Assembly (NCBI RefSeq): GCF_905147365.1
Contig: NC_056413.1
Location: forward strand, 15,839,501-15,903,500
Direction: 5' to 3'
Length of the DNA stretch: 64,000 nt
Source: Aricia agestis
Lineage: Eukaryota; Arthropoda; Insecta; Lepidoptera; Lycaenidae
Below, one piece after another: positions 21,047-31,830 of the stretch (positions within the stretch are counted from its first letter, which is position 1; every line of letters begins with the position of its first letter). Made by a program: the position numbers and the translations under genes. The notes below the pieces were generated by a model. The model saw only the letters and a program-made list of their open reading frames with translations, ran no database searches and was not told where the DNA came from.

Positions 21047-21306
21047 CAGGGTGTAACAAAAATAAGTGGTAATACTTTAGGGTGTGTACGTGTTCCTTGT
21101 ATAGAGTTCACTGTGAAAGTAGCAGCGCTGAAAGACCAACATTTTTTTTCACTTTTGTATGGAGAAACTCGTGACGCTCGGACCCTTGCCCATACAAAAG
21201 TGAAAAAAAAATTTTCGTCTTTCAGAGCTGCTACTTTCACAGTGAACTCTCTACAAGGAACACGCACACACCCTAAAGTATTATCACTTATTTTTGTTAC
21301 ACCCTG
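21047..21306. mobile_element. TA-flanked MITE (family M1), Tc1/mariner-like
   Basis: CAGGGTGTAACAAAAATAAG at the left is mirrored by CTTATTTTTGTTACACCCTG at the right, with TA on both sides. Arms are about 120 bp (TTAGGGTGTGTACGTGTTCC, GAAAGTAGCAGCGCTGAAAG), so the element is almost a full palindrome. The second full copy is 39583-39843; fragments lie at 41037, 42900, 59818 and 63325. Confidence 0.92.
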
Positions 21307-22199
21307 TATATTCTGAATCAGCGAATTTTTCTCTATCGATTGGTCTTAGTCCCATGTCTCTACGAGCACTTTTGATGTCGCTTAGGAACTCCGTGGAAAC
21401 GGGTATTTTTCTTATTTTCGGCGACCAAGCGACAACTTTTTGACACCTTTTTAAAAAGTAGGCATTTGGTAATATCGACATGTTTCTTTTTTTACTTGGT
21501 AATTTTTGGCTTTACACGTTTTTAATTCAGACTACAGTTAGTAATTTCTGTCTTTCCACTGATGGTATCAATTAGGTACTTGAGACGTTTTACCTATAAT
21601 ACATTTATTTATTTATGGTATTGCGGACTCTTTTACAAACGCTTGAGATATTTTTTCTGTCGTTAAGTATTTTTTAACAAACCGTAATCATATCAAAAAT
21701 TCGATATAGTAAATTTTACTCGCCGAAACTAAGATAATATGTGGCGCTTGGTAATCTTTTACCTGCCGTTTTATCTATAAATTTTGTTACTTGGATACCA
21801 ATTGCTGAAATAATTATTTAATTTTAAATGTGGTTAGCCCAAACAAACACTTGATGCGTTGTCGCTTGTCCCCGCTGTAAATCATACCTAATATGGTGGA
21901 TAGTAACGGTTTTTTCGATCAGTCGTAGTTCCACTGTCGCTTAGGCAACCAGCGTGCGCGCTCTCGCGCATTTCCTTACTACTGTTTTGTGCGATACGAC
22001 ACTTGGTATATATTAAAATTATTATTTTCAAGCTAATTTGATTTTTTGCGTTTCTGTTTTGAATATAAGAACTTACCGATGTGGTATGTTCTTATATTAA
22101 TTTTATAATAAACTCATACCAAATATTTTATTGATTGCGTAGCAAAAAATGATTATAAAATAAACGAATTTGTGAAGAGAATCGTCTTTTTATTTTGAA

Positions 22200-22620
22200 C
22201 CGACTTCCAAAAAAGAGGAGGGTTCTCAATTCGATAGTATGTTCTTTATTTAGTTATGTTTGTTCGCGGATAACTCCACTATTTGTAGACCGATTTTTAA
22301 GGTGCTTCTGTTGTTGTATAGGACATATATGAAATTTGGTACCACGTTCACAAAAGTTGTGATCTGATGATGTGATCCACGATGAATCGAGGCAACTCCT
22401 TAAAATGTGAAAGGAAACATGTACAGGGGTATTTACTGTAGTGATTTTGACTTTTTCTGAAGGATTTCAAACATATTATACAGTACTACCAAAAAGTAAC
22501 ATTCTGCAAAAATGTATACCTTGGTTCCGTGTACAGAATTTTTCAATCCTCATAGATAGATGTTCAGGGATTTCAGCATTTAAACAACTAATTTAAGCAT
22601 AATAATATGCCAATATATCA
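22200..22620 (+). repeat. Dispersed repeat starting GAACCGACTTCCAAAAAAGA
   Basis: GAACCGACTTCCAAAAAAGA followed by GGAGGGTTCTCAATTCG is a very common lepidopteran repeat start. It continues GATAACTCCACTATTTGTAG and CTTTTTCTGAAGGATTTCAA. Only one long copy is seen here. Boundaries and class are uncertain. Confidence 0.45.
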
Positions 22621-22849
22621 ATTTCATCAATTGTCATCATCATCACCATAAAGTTATTATGCCACGCGGCACGCACCGTCAATCATGACCCTATTATTGG
22701 TCATAAATTAATCACATCAAAATAATGTGTATTTTTTTAAAATACACCCAGGTACAGTTAACTTTTGTGGTAGTTATATACACTTAGATAAAATTATCCA
22801 CCACTGACTGCGTACAATATGCGTAATAGACATCTAGATAACTAAAAAA

Positions 22850-23935
22850 AACCGGCCAAGTGCGTATCGGGCCACGCGCAATATAGGGTTCCGTAGTAAC
22901 GCTAGTTTTTGATAATTTTTCACCATCTCAGTAACATTTATTTTTTACGGAATTTTAACGAAAAAATACTTTTCATACAATTTGCTTATGTCATCGACTA
23001 TTACTAAATAACTTGTTAAGTCTTCTTAGCCGTGAGTGTTTTACTTATAAATTCAGCATCTTTGCTACTCCCGTGAATATTTTCACATTTCCATTGGACA
23101 CATCCACAGTAGAATGGGGGGGCGGGGCACTGGACTCTAACGTATTTTTCCACTTTAGAACTTCATATTTCACAAATGGACCCCGAAATCGGAAAATGAT
23201 TTTTGAAATGAAAATGTTTTGGGATGGACTCGAAAAAAAAACCGGCCAAGTGCGTGTCGGGCCACGCGCAATATTCCGCAGTACAGCTAATTTTTGATAA
23301 TGTTTGTATAGTTAATGAATGTACATTTATAACGTGTTTTAAATTACTAAAAACATCATCTCAGTTACATTCAAAGGAATTTGAAGTTTGAACGAAAATT
23401 TCCTTTGTACTTCTACGAATACAATTTTTTAGTTGATCGACTATTACTCAATAACTCATGAATGTCTTCTTAGCCGTGATAGTTTTCCTTTTAAATTCAG
23501 CATATTTCTTACCCCCGTGAATTTTTTCACATTTCCAGAAGCAACCGTTTAGCTGGTAAAAGGGGGGACACTAGACTCTAACGATTTGTTCCACTTTAAA
23601 ACTTCATATTTCACAAATGGATCCCTAAATCGGAAAATTATCTTTGAATACTCATAATATTTTTAAAAAACCTATCCAATGACACTCCACACGGTGGGGT
23701 GGACGCGGAAAAAATAAATCGCTTAATGTGTATCGAAGGTACCACAAAAAAAAAAATTAAAGGTTTTATATACTTACCATTTTGTCGGTTTGATTAAGAT
23801 GTACATTCATGCCGAATTGCAGCTTTGTAGGCCTTATAGTCTCTGATAAAAACCGCGGACAGACAGACGGACATACAGACGGACAGATAGATGGACAGAC
23901 AGACGGACAGACCGAAACTATAAGGGTTCCTTGTT
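22850..23935 (+). mobile_element. Family G-related element with tandem duplication of its 5' half
   Basis: ACCGGCCAAGTGCGTATCGG at about 22853 recurs as ACCGGCCAAGTGCGTGTCGG at about 23240. In both units it is followed by GTCTTCTTAGCCGTGA, a TTCAGCATnTTnCTAC-type segment and CTTCATATTTCACAAATGGA. Only the second unit reaches the (GACA)n tail (23865-23910) and GGGTTCCTTGTTGACTAGCA. The 5' half is therefore duplicated in tandem. Confidence 0.65.
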
Positions 23936-24073
23936 GACTAGCAGGAAAAAAGAGAAAAATAAATTATTTTCAAACAAAAATTGGAACTGACTTCCTTGGC
24001 AAAAACAAAATTAATATTCTTATGAATAAACTAAAAAGTGTTACATAATTCTTATTTTATAGTAGTGCCTTTT

Positions 24074-24455
24074 TAGGGTTCCGTACCCAAAGGGTAAAAA
24101 CGGGACCCTATTACTAAAACTTCGATGTATGTCTGTCTGTCTGTCTGTCTCCAGAACGGCTACAGCTAGACATCTGTAATTTTTACAGATAGTGTATTTC
24201 CGTTGCCGCTGTAACAACAAATTCTAAAAAAAATAATTTTCCCATACAGCAAACCTGATTTTTTGGCCTTTTTTGTTAGATATCAATAACGGCAACAGCT
24301 AGGCACTTGAAATGTTCACAAAGTACTCAATTGTTTTTATACTTTTATAATTAATAATAAAATTAAAATAACAAAGATGAATAATCCCATACAAAAAAAC
24401 CTATTTTAGCCTATTTTGCTCTATAATGGTACGGAACCCTTGGCCGATTTTTACG
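24074..24455 (-). mobile_element. Family G element
   Basis: AGGGTTCCGTACCCAAAGGG at the left, a CTGTCTGTCTGTCTGTCTCC tract, TTTTTTGGCCTTTTTTGTTA-like sequence, and TTGCTCTATAATGGTACGGA to CCCTTGGCCGATTTTT at the right. Uninterrupted reference copy for the split element at 6246. Confidence 0.7.
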
Positions 24456-25725
24456 ATTGGACAAAGCCTAAATAAACTATTTATTATTATATGTACTCAA
24501 TCTTCATACATTTTAGAAGTCGGTAAGTAAGTTACGGTTCATTGGAATACTGAATATTGTTTTTAATGAGAAACTCGGCTTCATTTATTTTTTGGAAATT
24601 ATTTAGGCAAAGGCATATTTCTGTTTCAAGTATTGTATACTTGATAGGTTTTTCTTCAACAGTTTAACTTCAGCTATTTTCGATTGCAGCATAACTATAC
24701 TGAGCAAATTTCCTCACTGTGTCTAAAAAGTTAAAACTTTTGAGTTCTAGCTCAAATTTATTTGGCGGCAGGTAAATAATTACTTACACTAACAGAATTT
24801 TATTAGTCGTATAGTAAACATTGCTTGTTATAATAATGGAATATTATGAAATTTAGACCTCTTTGCTTGTTCAAATAATAAAAAAAATCTCTACTTAACC
24901 CTTTTTGCTTTTCGAACCATTTGGAAAAAATATATATTTAGATATCTTTACTAGATTGAAAGATAAAACGTTTTTGTCGGTTGGTAACTTTTACCTGCTT
25001 CTAAATTTAGGTAAATTGTAACCAAACGCCACTTCTACGCTAAGTATACAGAAATACCTTTTTTTTAATAAACCAATTAATAAAGGCATTAAAATACTTT
25101 AAAAATCCGTTGGATTTTTAAAAATATCTCTAATAGCTAATTTTCTACGATTTTTTAAAGAAAAAATGAATCTTTAAACGGCTCTCCTGTGAAAATAGCT
25201 ATATGTCGCTTGGTAACTTTTGCCTTTCCACCGATATGCATTTTCAGTGGGTCTGAGAATCGGCTATTGGCTACTTTTTATATTGATACTTATCAATATA
25301 AAAAGCATTTGTTGAATAAATAACAGTAAATTATTAAAACTCCAGACTGACGGCGACCATTGTTATGCCATTGTTTGTTCGACGGGATAGCGATGGATGT
25401 TGCCATACTTCAATAAAATAATATGTGCGAAATACTTATTACTTTATATTATGACAAAACAACATTTGCCGGGACAGGCAGTTATAATACATTGTCTTAA
25501 TAAAATTAACGAATATTGTAAGTTATTCACTAGACTGTACATTAATTAAAATATAATGCGAAATACAATATTTATGTTTAAAGAGAGAAGCTCTAAATCT
25601 TGTAATTTATTTTAGAGTGGATTAATTTTATCTTCGGCGAATAACTCAATGGGATTAAAGTTTTAAAAGTTATGAGTTAAATTGGAAAATCTAACTTGTT
25701 GTAATTAATTAGAAAGCTGATTTAT

Positions 25726-25776
25726 TCTTGTTTAATTCGTCTCTACATCGTGGATGTAGAGACGAATTAAACAAGA
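25726..25776. repeat. Perfect 24-bp hairpin with 3-base loop
   Basis: Arms 25726-25749 and 25753-25776 (TCTTGTTTAATTCGTCTCTA and on) are exact reverse complements around GTG. The flanks do not show which arm is original. Confidence 0.9.
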
Positions 25777-26446
25777 CAAGAAGATTTATACAGGACTAAG
25801 ACTTCCGCAACTCCGTTACTCAGAAATTGGTTTATGGCGCGGGAACTGTACATTTTTCAAAGAAAAAAAACAATCCAGCTTCTACGTCCATTCCAAGTCT
25901 CTTAAAGTATCTCCACTTAATTGAGTCATATGGACACAGCAGTAAAACATTGATGATTGATTGAAATAAAAAACATTGATTCGTAAACTATTTTTTTGAA
26001 TAAAAATATTTTTTTTATTCCAAAAAAAATATGTTTACACACTAATAACTAAAATCAACTTGTAGTAGGTAGATTTGTACTCAAATTTCTTAAATCTCTT
26101 TTAAAAACAATTTCACCACTTTACTTGTACAATATCGAATTTTTGGTATCTCATCACTCTTTTTATCATTTGGCCATTGAACTATAAAACGACAGAGCAG
26201 CCTGTACAATGAACTTTAATTAATAACGATTAGTAAGCCATTACTAAAGATATTAATACTCATTAGCGCTACGTCGCGCGTCGACGCGCGTGCCCAGAAT
26301 AGCTAAACACCACAATTATCTGCCATTCAGAAGATACAAGGAACATTCTAAGGATCGTTAATGACACATTAATTTTAGATTAACGCAAATAATAATGAAA
26401 TGAGATGATAGTTGAGATCGTTAACAACACATTCATTTGTTTTTAA

Positions 26447-27060
26447 CCTTCAAGCGGTCGCGCGGCGTCGAATCGACTCCTCTCAATATATTTTCGTTGA
26501 TATTATCGACATTTCTCGTTGAATCTGTATCATTCTCTCAGTAGCTTTTCATAATAATGTATCTATATACAAAATAAATAGCTTACACTTACTCTCCGCA
26601 CCCCCTTTGCAGCAAGGACCTCAATTGTTTTGGTCTCGGTGCCGGCATCGAAAAGACTCCGCGCGCCTCTCTTATAAGTTTATATGTAGTTTTCATATAA
26701 TTGAGGCAAATTCTATGTTTATTTATAAAACTAAGTCGTCGTTGACCGATAACTCCGAGTGTTATTGCTAGATGAAGAAAAAATTGGAACTAGGATAAGA
26801 AAATTCCGATCACTTTTTCAGCCGCTGTTCACACAAGATAAGCTACTTTGGATTACCGGATTTTATAATAATTAAGTTTTTACTAAAACACATTACATTT
26901 TCTGGGTGAACTGTTTACTTTTAAAAAGAGTAACAATTATATTTATGAAATAATAAATAATGTTAAATGAAAAGTGTTTTGTTTCCCAAATTCACCTACA
27001 ACGTCTTTTAGGTTACAAGCGACCACTGCCGTTACAAAATAGCGCGCGCTCGCTTGAAGG
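26447..27060. mobile_element. piggyBac-like non-autonomous element in TTAA
   Basis: Flanked by TTAA at 26443-26446 and 27061-27064. Ends CCTTCAAGCGGTCGCGCG and CGCGCGCTCGCTTGAAGG form an inverted terminus. Insertion at TTAA is diagnostic of the piggyBac superfamily. 614 bp, no transposase. The interior has two related ATCGAnnnGACTCC-type motifs near 26470 and 26650. Confidence 0.82.
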
Positions 27061-27184
27061 TTAAAGAAGATATTAGATAAAGGCAGGTTTGGATGATAAA
27101 GAAGTTAAAGTGAAGAGTGTTTATTCAAGCCCATGTCAATGGGAAACTTAAGCTCAAAATAGACGATTTTATCTTCCTGGGCCT

Positions 27185-27400
27185 GTAGACAAGTGGCAAA
27201 GCGCTAACGCTAACGCTGACGCTAGCGCTACAAAATGTATGCGATTTGACATAAGTCATCACTTCGCTAGCGAATACTAATGTCAAATCCATACATTTTG
27301 TAGCGCTAGCGTTAGCGTTAGCGTTAGCGTTAGCGTTAGCGTTAGCGTTAGAGTTAGAGTTAGCGTTAGCGTTAGCGTTAGCGTTTTGCCACTTGTCTAC
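27185..27400. mobile_element. Fold-back element built on the hexamer GTTAGC
   Basis: GTAGACAAGTGGCAAAGCGC at the left is mirrored by GCGTTTTGCCACTTGTCTAC at the right. Inside, AACGCTAACGCTGACGCTAG against a longer GTTAGC run (about 27307-27385, two GAGTTA variants), then CTACAAAATGTATGCGATTT against AAATCCATACATTTTGTAG. The hexamer run is asymmetric: about 3 units left, 13 or more right. The apparent Asn-Ala repeat frame on the minus strand comes from this run and is not a gene. Confidence 0.8.
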
Positions 27401-27489
27401 GGGGGCAGTTGGGGGGGCAGCCAAGTTCTACTAGAAATATGCATTTGTTCAATGCAATTAAATATGGGTCAAGTAGCCTATAATTGTAT

Positions 27490-27593
27490 TAATTCGACAG
27501 ACTTTCATGATGTCTCACCCAATTGAAGTCTGTCAATTCAATACAAATTTAGAAATGCGTATCTACGCGTCGCTTTGCGGTCTGAATTGACCC
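27490..27593 (+). mobile_element. Harbinger-like MITE (family M2), right part only
   Basis: Contains ACAAATTTAGAAATGCGTAT and CTACGCGTCGCTTTGCGGTC, ending GAATTGACCC before TTA. It matches the right half of the complete copies at 38051-38210 and 50698-50860. Confidence 0.7.
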
Positions 27594-28047
27594 TTAGACA
27601 GCTCAGATAACAAAATACTAGTTACGTATATTTTCTCGTCCTCTTGCTAAATTTACATAATTAAACATTGTTATGAAAACATAATAATAAAATGATAGCA
27701 ATTTATAATTTTAATAACTGTCTAGCTGAAGTTATACGAGCGACGCGACGACGGAGTTCATAATTACAGACTCCAATTAAATATCAAGTGATAATAATTT
27801 ACCACTTAACAACGCCTACGTTGTTTAAATATAAGTTGTAGTTAATTACATTTTGTACAACTATTATTTAAATAATCTTTGGACGCTTTACACCTTGTAC
27901 ATCTGGTCCCTTGTATGTACTGAATACAGCAGTATTAGTATTGAACATACTTTTCGGACCCGCGATGCGTTGGTCAACTCAACAATTACTAATTATGAAG
28001 GTAAGTTGTAATGTCAAGTTGACGATAACTGTAAACTGTACCTAATG

Positions 28048-28232
28048 CTAAGTACTCACATACGGTTTTGCTCGATAGTTTTACTCCAAATCGAGCAATA
28101 ACCACCGTGTGAACCGCAAAACTGACAGCTCGAAGGCTCGCTTCGAGCCGGCTCGATGGAATTAAATATGTCAAATATGTCATTTCCTTCGATTCGTAAA
28201 ACTATCGAGCAAAACCGTATGTGAGTACTTAG
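28048..28232. mobile_element. MITE with 36-bp near-perfect inverted termini
   Basis: CTAAGTACTCACATACGGTT continuing to GCTCGATAGTTTTA is mirrored by TAAAACTATCGAGCAAAACC to GTGAGTACTTAG. The middle carries a second palindrome, CGAAGGCTCGCTTCGAG. The target-site duplication is not clear (GC or TAA type). Confidence 0.8.
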
Positions 28233-28586
28233 CTTGCTAACTTTGTGCCGCGGAATAGTAATTTTTATATTTATTTTATTTATTTATTACGGTACAGTTA
28301 CAGACCACATAATAACAACATACAGAAAATAACATTAACAACACACAGCATTTAGACCGAGGTTCAATTACTACACCAGCATTGAAGGTAACAATATTAG
28401 CATAAGATTTACTTAGTGAAAGACAGGGAAAACACAAAACAAAATAGAACTAAAAGCTATAACTAGATATAAACTCGCCACAATAATAACAAAATAATAT
28501 CCTTAAGTAATACAAATTCTAATGACTTAAAAACTAAGCAAACTAAAACTAAAATCGGTTAAAGGCCATCAACACATATCAAACAT

Positions 28587-28853
28587 TTAGATCTTAGGGT
28601 CCTTGGCTAGATCACGTTTAAATGCAATCAGACTACAATTGAAAATATCTCTATCATGGCATATTTTGTTATACGTATTACAAATTCTATGCAAAGGATT
28701 ATTTTTGGACACATTATTATATGTTAGTGGTACACTAAATAGCTGTTGAATACGTACGGTTCGAGTAGGGATCTTAAATGAAAACTGCTCTAAAAGAACA
28801 GTGTCCATAAGACCATTAACAATTTTGAAAAGAATACCAAGATCAGCTAATGA
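28587..28853 (-). pseudogene. LINE C-terminal fragment, Jockey group
   Basis: An 89-codon open stretch on the minus strand starts right after an in-frame TGA. It encodes SLADLGILFKIVNGLMD, then FSVPLTYNN, NNPLHRICNTYNKICHDRDI and FNCSLIAFKRDL before a stop. The LxxLxKIVNGxxD start and PxxRIxxxYN end are typical of the last segment of Jockey-group LINE polyproteins. About 280 bp of A-rich-end 3' sequence follows to about 28260. It is a different subfamily from the 17199 copy. Confidence 0.75.
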
Positions 28854-28914
28854 TCATATTATATCGATACTTCATTTTGAAAAAAAAATCCATCGTGCTG
28901 CAGTGAACTATTTT

Positions 28915-29312
28915 GCTACGCCGGCTACGTTTAGCTATATCGCTCTACGACGCGCTACTACGGTCTACGACGTAAGTCGTAGACTCTACGTTGAGAAACT
29001 ACGCACTTTGTTCTACGCCGTGCAAGGTAGTGCTACGTCGCTACGCTGGTTACGTTATTTGACTACGACGCGCTACGATGGCTACGACGTAGACTCTACG
29101 TTGTAGCACACTACGCACTACGGTCTACTACGCCGCGCTGCACCACGCTACGTTGCTAGTTGCTACGCTGGCAAATATACATCGTTCAACAACGATGTAG
29201 TACATTACGCACTTTGTTCTACGCCGTGCTACGATGTGCTACATAAGCTACGTTTAACTAAATCTTTCTACGATGCGTTACCATGTACTACGACGTAGAC
29301 TGCCTCAACTAC
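28915..29312. repeat. CTACG-rich satellite-like block
   Basis: About 24 copies of CTACG on the plus strand in about 400 bp, mostly followed by ACG, GCC, TTG, ATG or CAC, plus a few reversed CGTAG. Longer units are visible: CTACGACGCGCTAC at 28945 and 29063 (offset 118), GTAGACTCTACGTTG twice, and CTTTGTTCTACGCCGTGC twice. The block is bounded sharply on both sides by ordinary AT-rich sequence. Confidence 0.8.
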
Positions 29313-29717
29313 TAGTTCGGTTGTAATAAGTGAGATATCACAAGATTAATAATAACGCACGATGAATGATAAATCAAGCTATAATCTTTATTATTAAGTG
29401 GTCGGGTCATAGTTTTTGAAACTAATTATTCAAGTACAGAATACACTAGGTAAAAGCCGAGCTTTGTGAGGGCTCGCGTCGTCACGCCTTGACTGACTGA
29501 TGATGACACATCTACATATAAATAAAAATTAATATGTTAAAGCACAAATCAATAGGCCTGATAGTTTTTCCGTAAAGTGTACCACAAAATGTACAGGTTG
29601 TGGGATATACTGGAGCTCGCTTCGCTCGCCCTGATGATATATAATAATGTAAAACTTTGTTCATCATTGTTAAGATTTCTCTCCCAAATCATCTAAATAA
29701 GTATCACTGCACCTCAC

Positions 29718-29838
29718 CTGCAGCTGGCTGTTGGGTTCCCGGTCATAGTTGGAGTACATGGGCCAGATTTGCGCGATGCTCATGATGGCCTCGTTGCAGA
29801 ACTTCAGACCCATCACCTCCTCGTCCTCTCGGCCGTAT
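29718..29838 (-). CDS. Arrestin family protein, coding exon 3 (residues about 65-105)
   Basis: Acceptor TTTTCTACAG and donor CAG/GTGAGG, entry phase 2 and exit phase 0, joining exons 2 and 4 in one frame. It encodes RYGREDEEVMGLKFCNEAIM (residues 65-84), then SIAQIWPMYSNYDREPNSQLQ. The FRYGxEDxxVMGLxF block is the most conserved segment of the arrestin N-domain. The following segment (NEAIMSIAQIWP) departs from visual and beta-arrestins, where RxDLY-type sequence is usual. This suggests a divergent insect arrestin rather than a canonical visual or Kurtz type. Confidence 0.97.
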
Positions 29839-31151
29839 CTGTAGAAAAAAAACTTGATGATTGTTTCAGAAAAAAAAAAGTTTTACGTTTCTGGATTAGG
29901 AATGATATCATAGAGAGTTTTGTCTTTTATTTAATTAATGTCAACGGGATCTTGCGACTTAAATATCAATTATTCTGATTGTAGGTGCTGGAAATTAATC
30001 ATTTATAGGTAATAATAGAGCGGAAAGTAATAGAATTTTTATGTAAAGTGTTTCCTTGATAGTGATCTGACATAATTCTAGCAAACTCTGCTAAAATTCT
30101 GACATTATTCTTTGGAATATCGATTTGCTTCTAATTATCATAACTAAAGATGAATAACTTTGTTATATATTATAACAACGGAATTTTTAGATTGCCTGCA
30201 AATTCGTGAGGATGAAAAGAAATTCCAAGCCCCTTTCATACTTTTGAAGTTTTGGATATCATTCAATGTAGATAAAAAAAACCTGGCATAAGCGTGGCTA
30301 GATAGAACCTAAAAACTAGTCCATTATTCACAATAGGCCAAACAAAGACCCTGACTGTGGCCTTGGAGCCTGCCAACTGGTGGTCGAGGCCGTGACCTTC
30401 ATCTGAGCTCAGAGTTTACAAATGCACGCCCATACAAATAGATGTATCATTAATATCCTTTTGGCCCTTTCAATACCGCTTTGTGTGTCAAATTGAATTG
30501 ATGAGGTAAGTGACACGTAAATCGGATTTCTTTTTACTGAAAATGATAAATTATGCAGGTATTGTGTTACACCTCCCAAGTAGCACACTTCAGACGTCTT
30601 AAATCTATTTATACTTTAGCAGTACTAATCATGGCTTTTTTAAAGACAAAATAGACATTGGCATTCTCTACATGGTTTTAAATAAGAACTAAGTTTCTAA
30701 TAGAAAAAAATATCTAGTGTTCCTTGTTTTAAAACCTTTATTAGTTCATTACACTGAGTTAAGAGCAAATTGATTTGTTATGGACTATATTTGCTCTGTT
30801 ACAAGCGCTGCTGTATTTCAATTACTCTATAGACTTATTTATCACAAATACTTTTTAAGAATTGAAATCATTTGTAGAACAATTACTCTAAAAGTAATCA
30901 AAAAGGTTTTTAGATGGATTTGTTAGGCACTTTTTTAAGTCTATACTTAATAGAATCATTGACTAGATACTCAATAGTGTATACTCTAGTGAAAGTCCTG
31001 TTTCCTTCTTCATTAGGGATCTTAGGCTTTAAACATTTTATTTTAAGAGTATTAAGTATATAAAGGACAGCGTTCTGCAAGCATGAAGAAAGCAGGAGAT
31101 ATATAATATTAGAAAGACTCCAGGCTTTCGGAGAAAAGTGGAAAAGTATAA

Positions 31152-31615
31152 AAATCGTCCAAGTCCAAGTCAGATTCTCGCACGAAGGGTTCCGTACCAT
31201 TATACATAGAGAAAAAAATAGGCCAAAAATTGCGCTTTTTCTTTTGTATCGGAGCACCCCTTTATTTTTATTTTATTTTAATTTTAGTAGAATTTTACTT
31301 TATTAAAGTTGTTAAAGTTATATTTGAGGATTCTGTGAAAATTTTAAGTGCCTACGTGTTGCCATTATAGACTACGAGACAAAAAGGCCAAAAAATCACG
31401 TTTGTTGTATGGGTATACCCCTTAAATAAATATTAATTTTATTTTGTTTTCAGTATTTGTTGTTATAGCGGCAACAGAAATACACAATCTGTGAAAATTT
31501 CAGAAGTCTAGCTATAGCGGCTCTTGAATTACAGCCTGGAGGCAGACAGACGGACAGACAACGAAGTCTTAGTAATAGGGTCCCGTTTTTACCCCTTGGG
31601 TACGGAACCCTAAAA
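31152..31615 (+). mobile_element. Family G element, near-complete
   Basis: Starts CGTCCAAGTCCAAGTCAGAT, then CACGAAGGGTTCCGTACCAT, AAAAATCACGTTTGTTGTAT, a GGCAGACAGACGGACAGACA tract, and ends ACCCCTTGGGTACGGAACCC. It serves as the reference order of motifs for the rearranged copy at 3161. Confidence 0.7.
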
Positions 31616-31617
31616 AG

Positions 31618-31830
31618 GTGCCGCTAGACTGTCACATCAACTTTCTTTGCCCTCAAAGTCATCAGTCATCTATTCAGCAACAGATCGACAATTATTTTCA
31701 TCAAGCTTGCGAAGAAGAATCACCATTCACCGTCTTAAAAATTCTTGATGAAAACCATTATGAATTACAAACTGATAATGATAGTGAAGATTCTGGCGAT
31801 GAAGAGGTGCCTATAATTTGCTTGCTTTAA
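31618..31830 (+). other. Possible short protein-coding remnant, unrecognised
   Basis: A 70-codon open frame directly follows the family G element and ends in a stop. It has an acidic C-terminal part (TDNDSEDSGDEEVP) and a Gln-rich start (SSIQQQIDNYFHQ). The composition looks more protein-like than most chance frames here, but I recognise no family. It could be a captured exon fragment, a transposon tail or chance. Confidence 0.2.

Larger units (their letters stand above)
20988..25233. mobile_element. 4.2-kb non-coding element with inverted termini and ATAT duplication
   Basis: CGGTGGAAAGGCAAAAGTTA, then CCAAGCGACA, is exactly mirrored at the right end; the left end has two extra bases (CGACGG against CGG). 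ATAT at 20984-20987 and 25234-25237 is the target-site duplication. Variants of the terminal motif GCTTGGTAACTTTTACCTG recur inside near 21425, 21742 and 24983. No transposase-like frame was seen. It carries younger insertions (21047-21306, 22850-23935, 24074-24455). A 4-bp duplication with these ends fits no superfamily I can name with confidence. Confidence 0.8.
20880..25478 (+). mobile_element. Family H2 Helitron-like copy, split by a 4.2-kb element
   Basis: The left part ends CTGATTTTAACCAAATTTTA plus TAT at 20987. The right part resumes ATATGCATTTTCAGTGGGTC at 25234 and ends at GCCGGGACAGGCAGTT. In the uninterrupted copy at 33431-33760 (minus strand) the same sequence reads straight through ATTTTATATGCATATTCAGT. 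The empty site is thus present in this window. Confidence 0.85.
16939..29717 (-). other. Arrestin gene intron 3
   Basis: About 12.8 kb between exons 3 and 4. It holds Jockey/CR1-group LINE fragments, several MITEs, a duplicated SINE block, the 4.2-kb inverted-terminus element, a piggyBac-like element and the CTACG satellite, each listed separately. Nothing recognisable was seen at 19110-19350, 21500-22190, 24460-24980, 25480-25720, 25790-26440, 27600-28040 or 29320-29717. Confidence 0.8.

Noticed and set aside
27300..27390. Internal telomere repeats
   Set aside because: The hexamer GTTAGC is not the insect TTAGG repeat, and it is confined to one arm of a short inverted-repeat element.
27125..27424. 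Asn-Ala repeat protein on the minus strand
   Set aside because: It is the translation of the GTTAGC hexamer run in a fold-back element.
28801..29106. 101-codon gene overlapping the CTACG block
   Set aside because: The frame begins antisense to a LINE fragment and then translates the repeated CTACG words; no domain.
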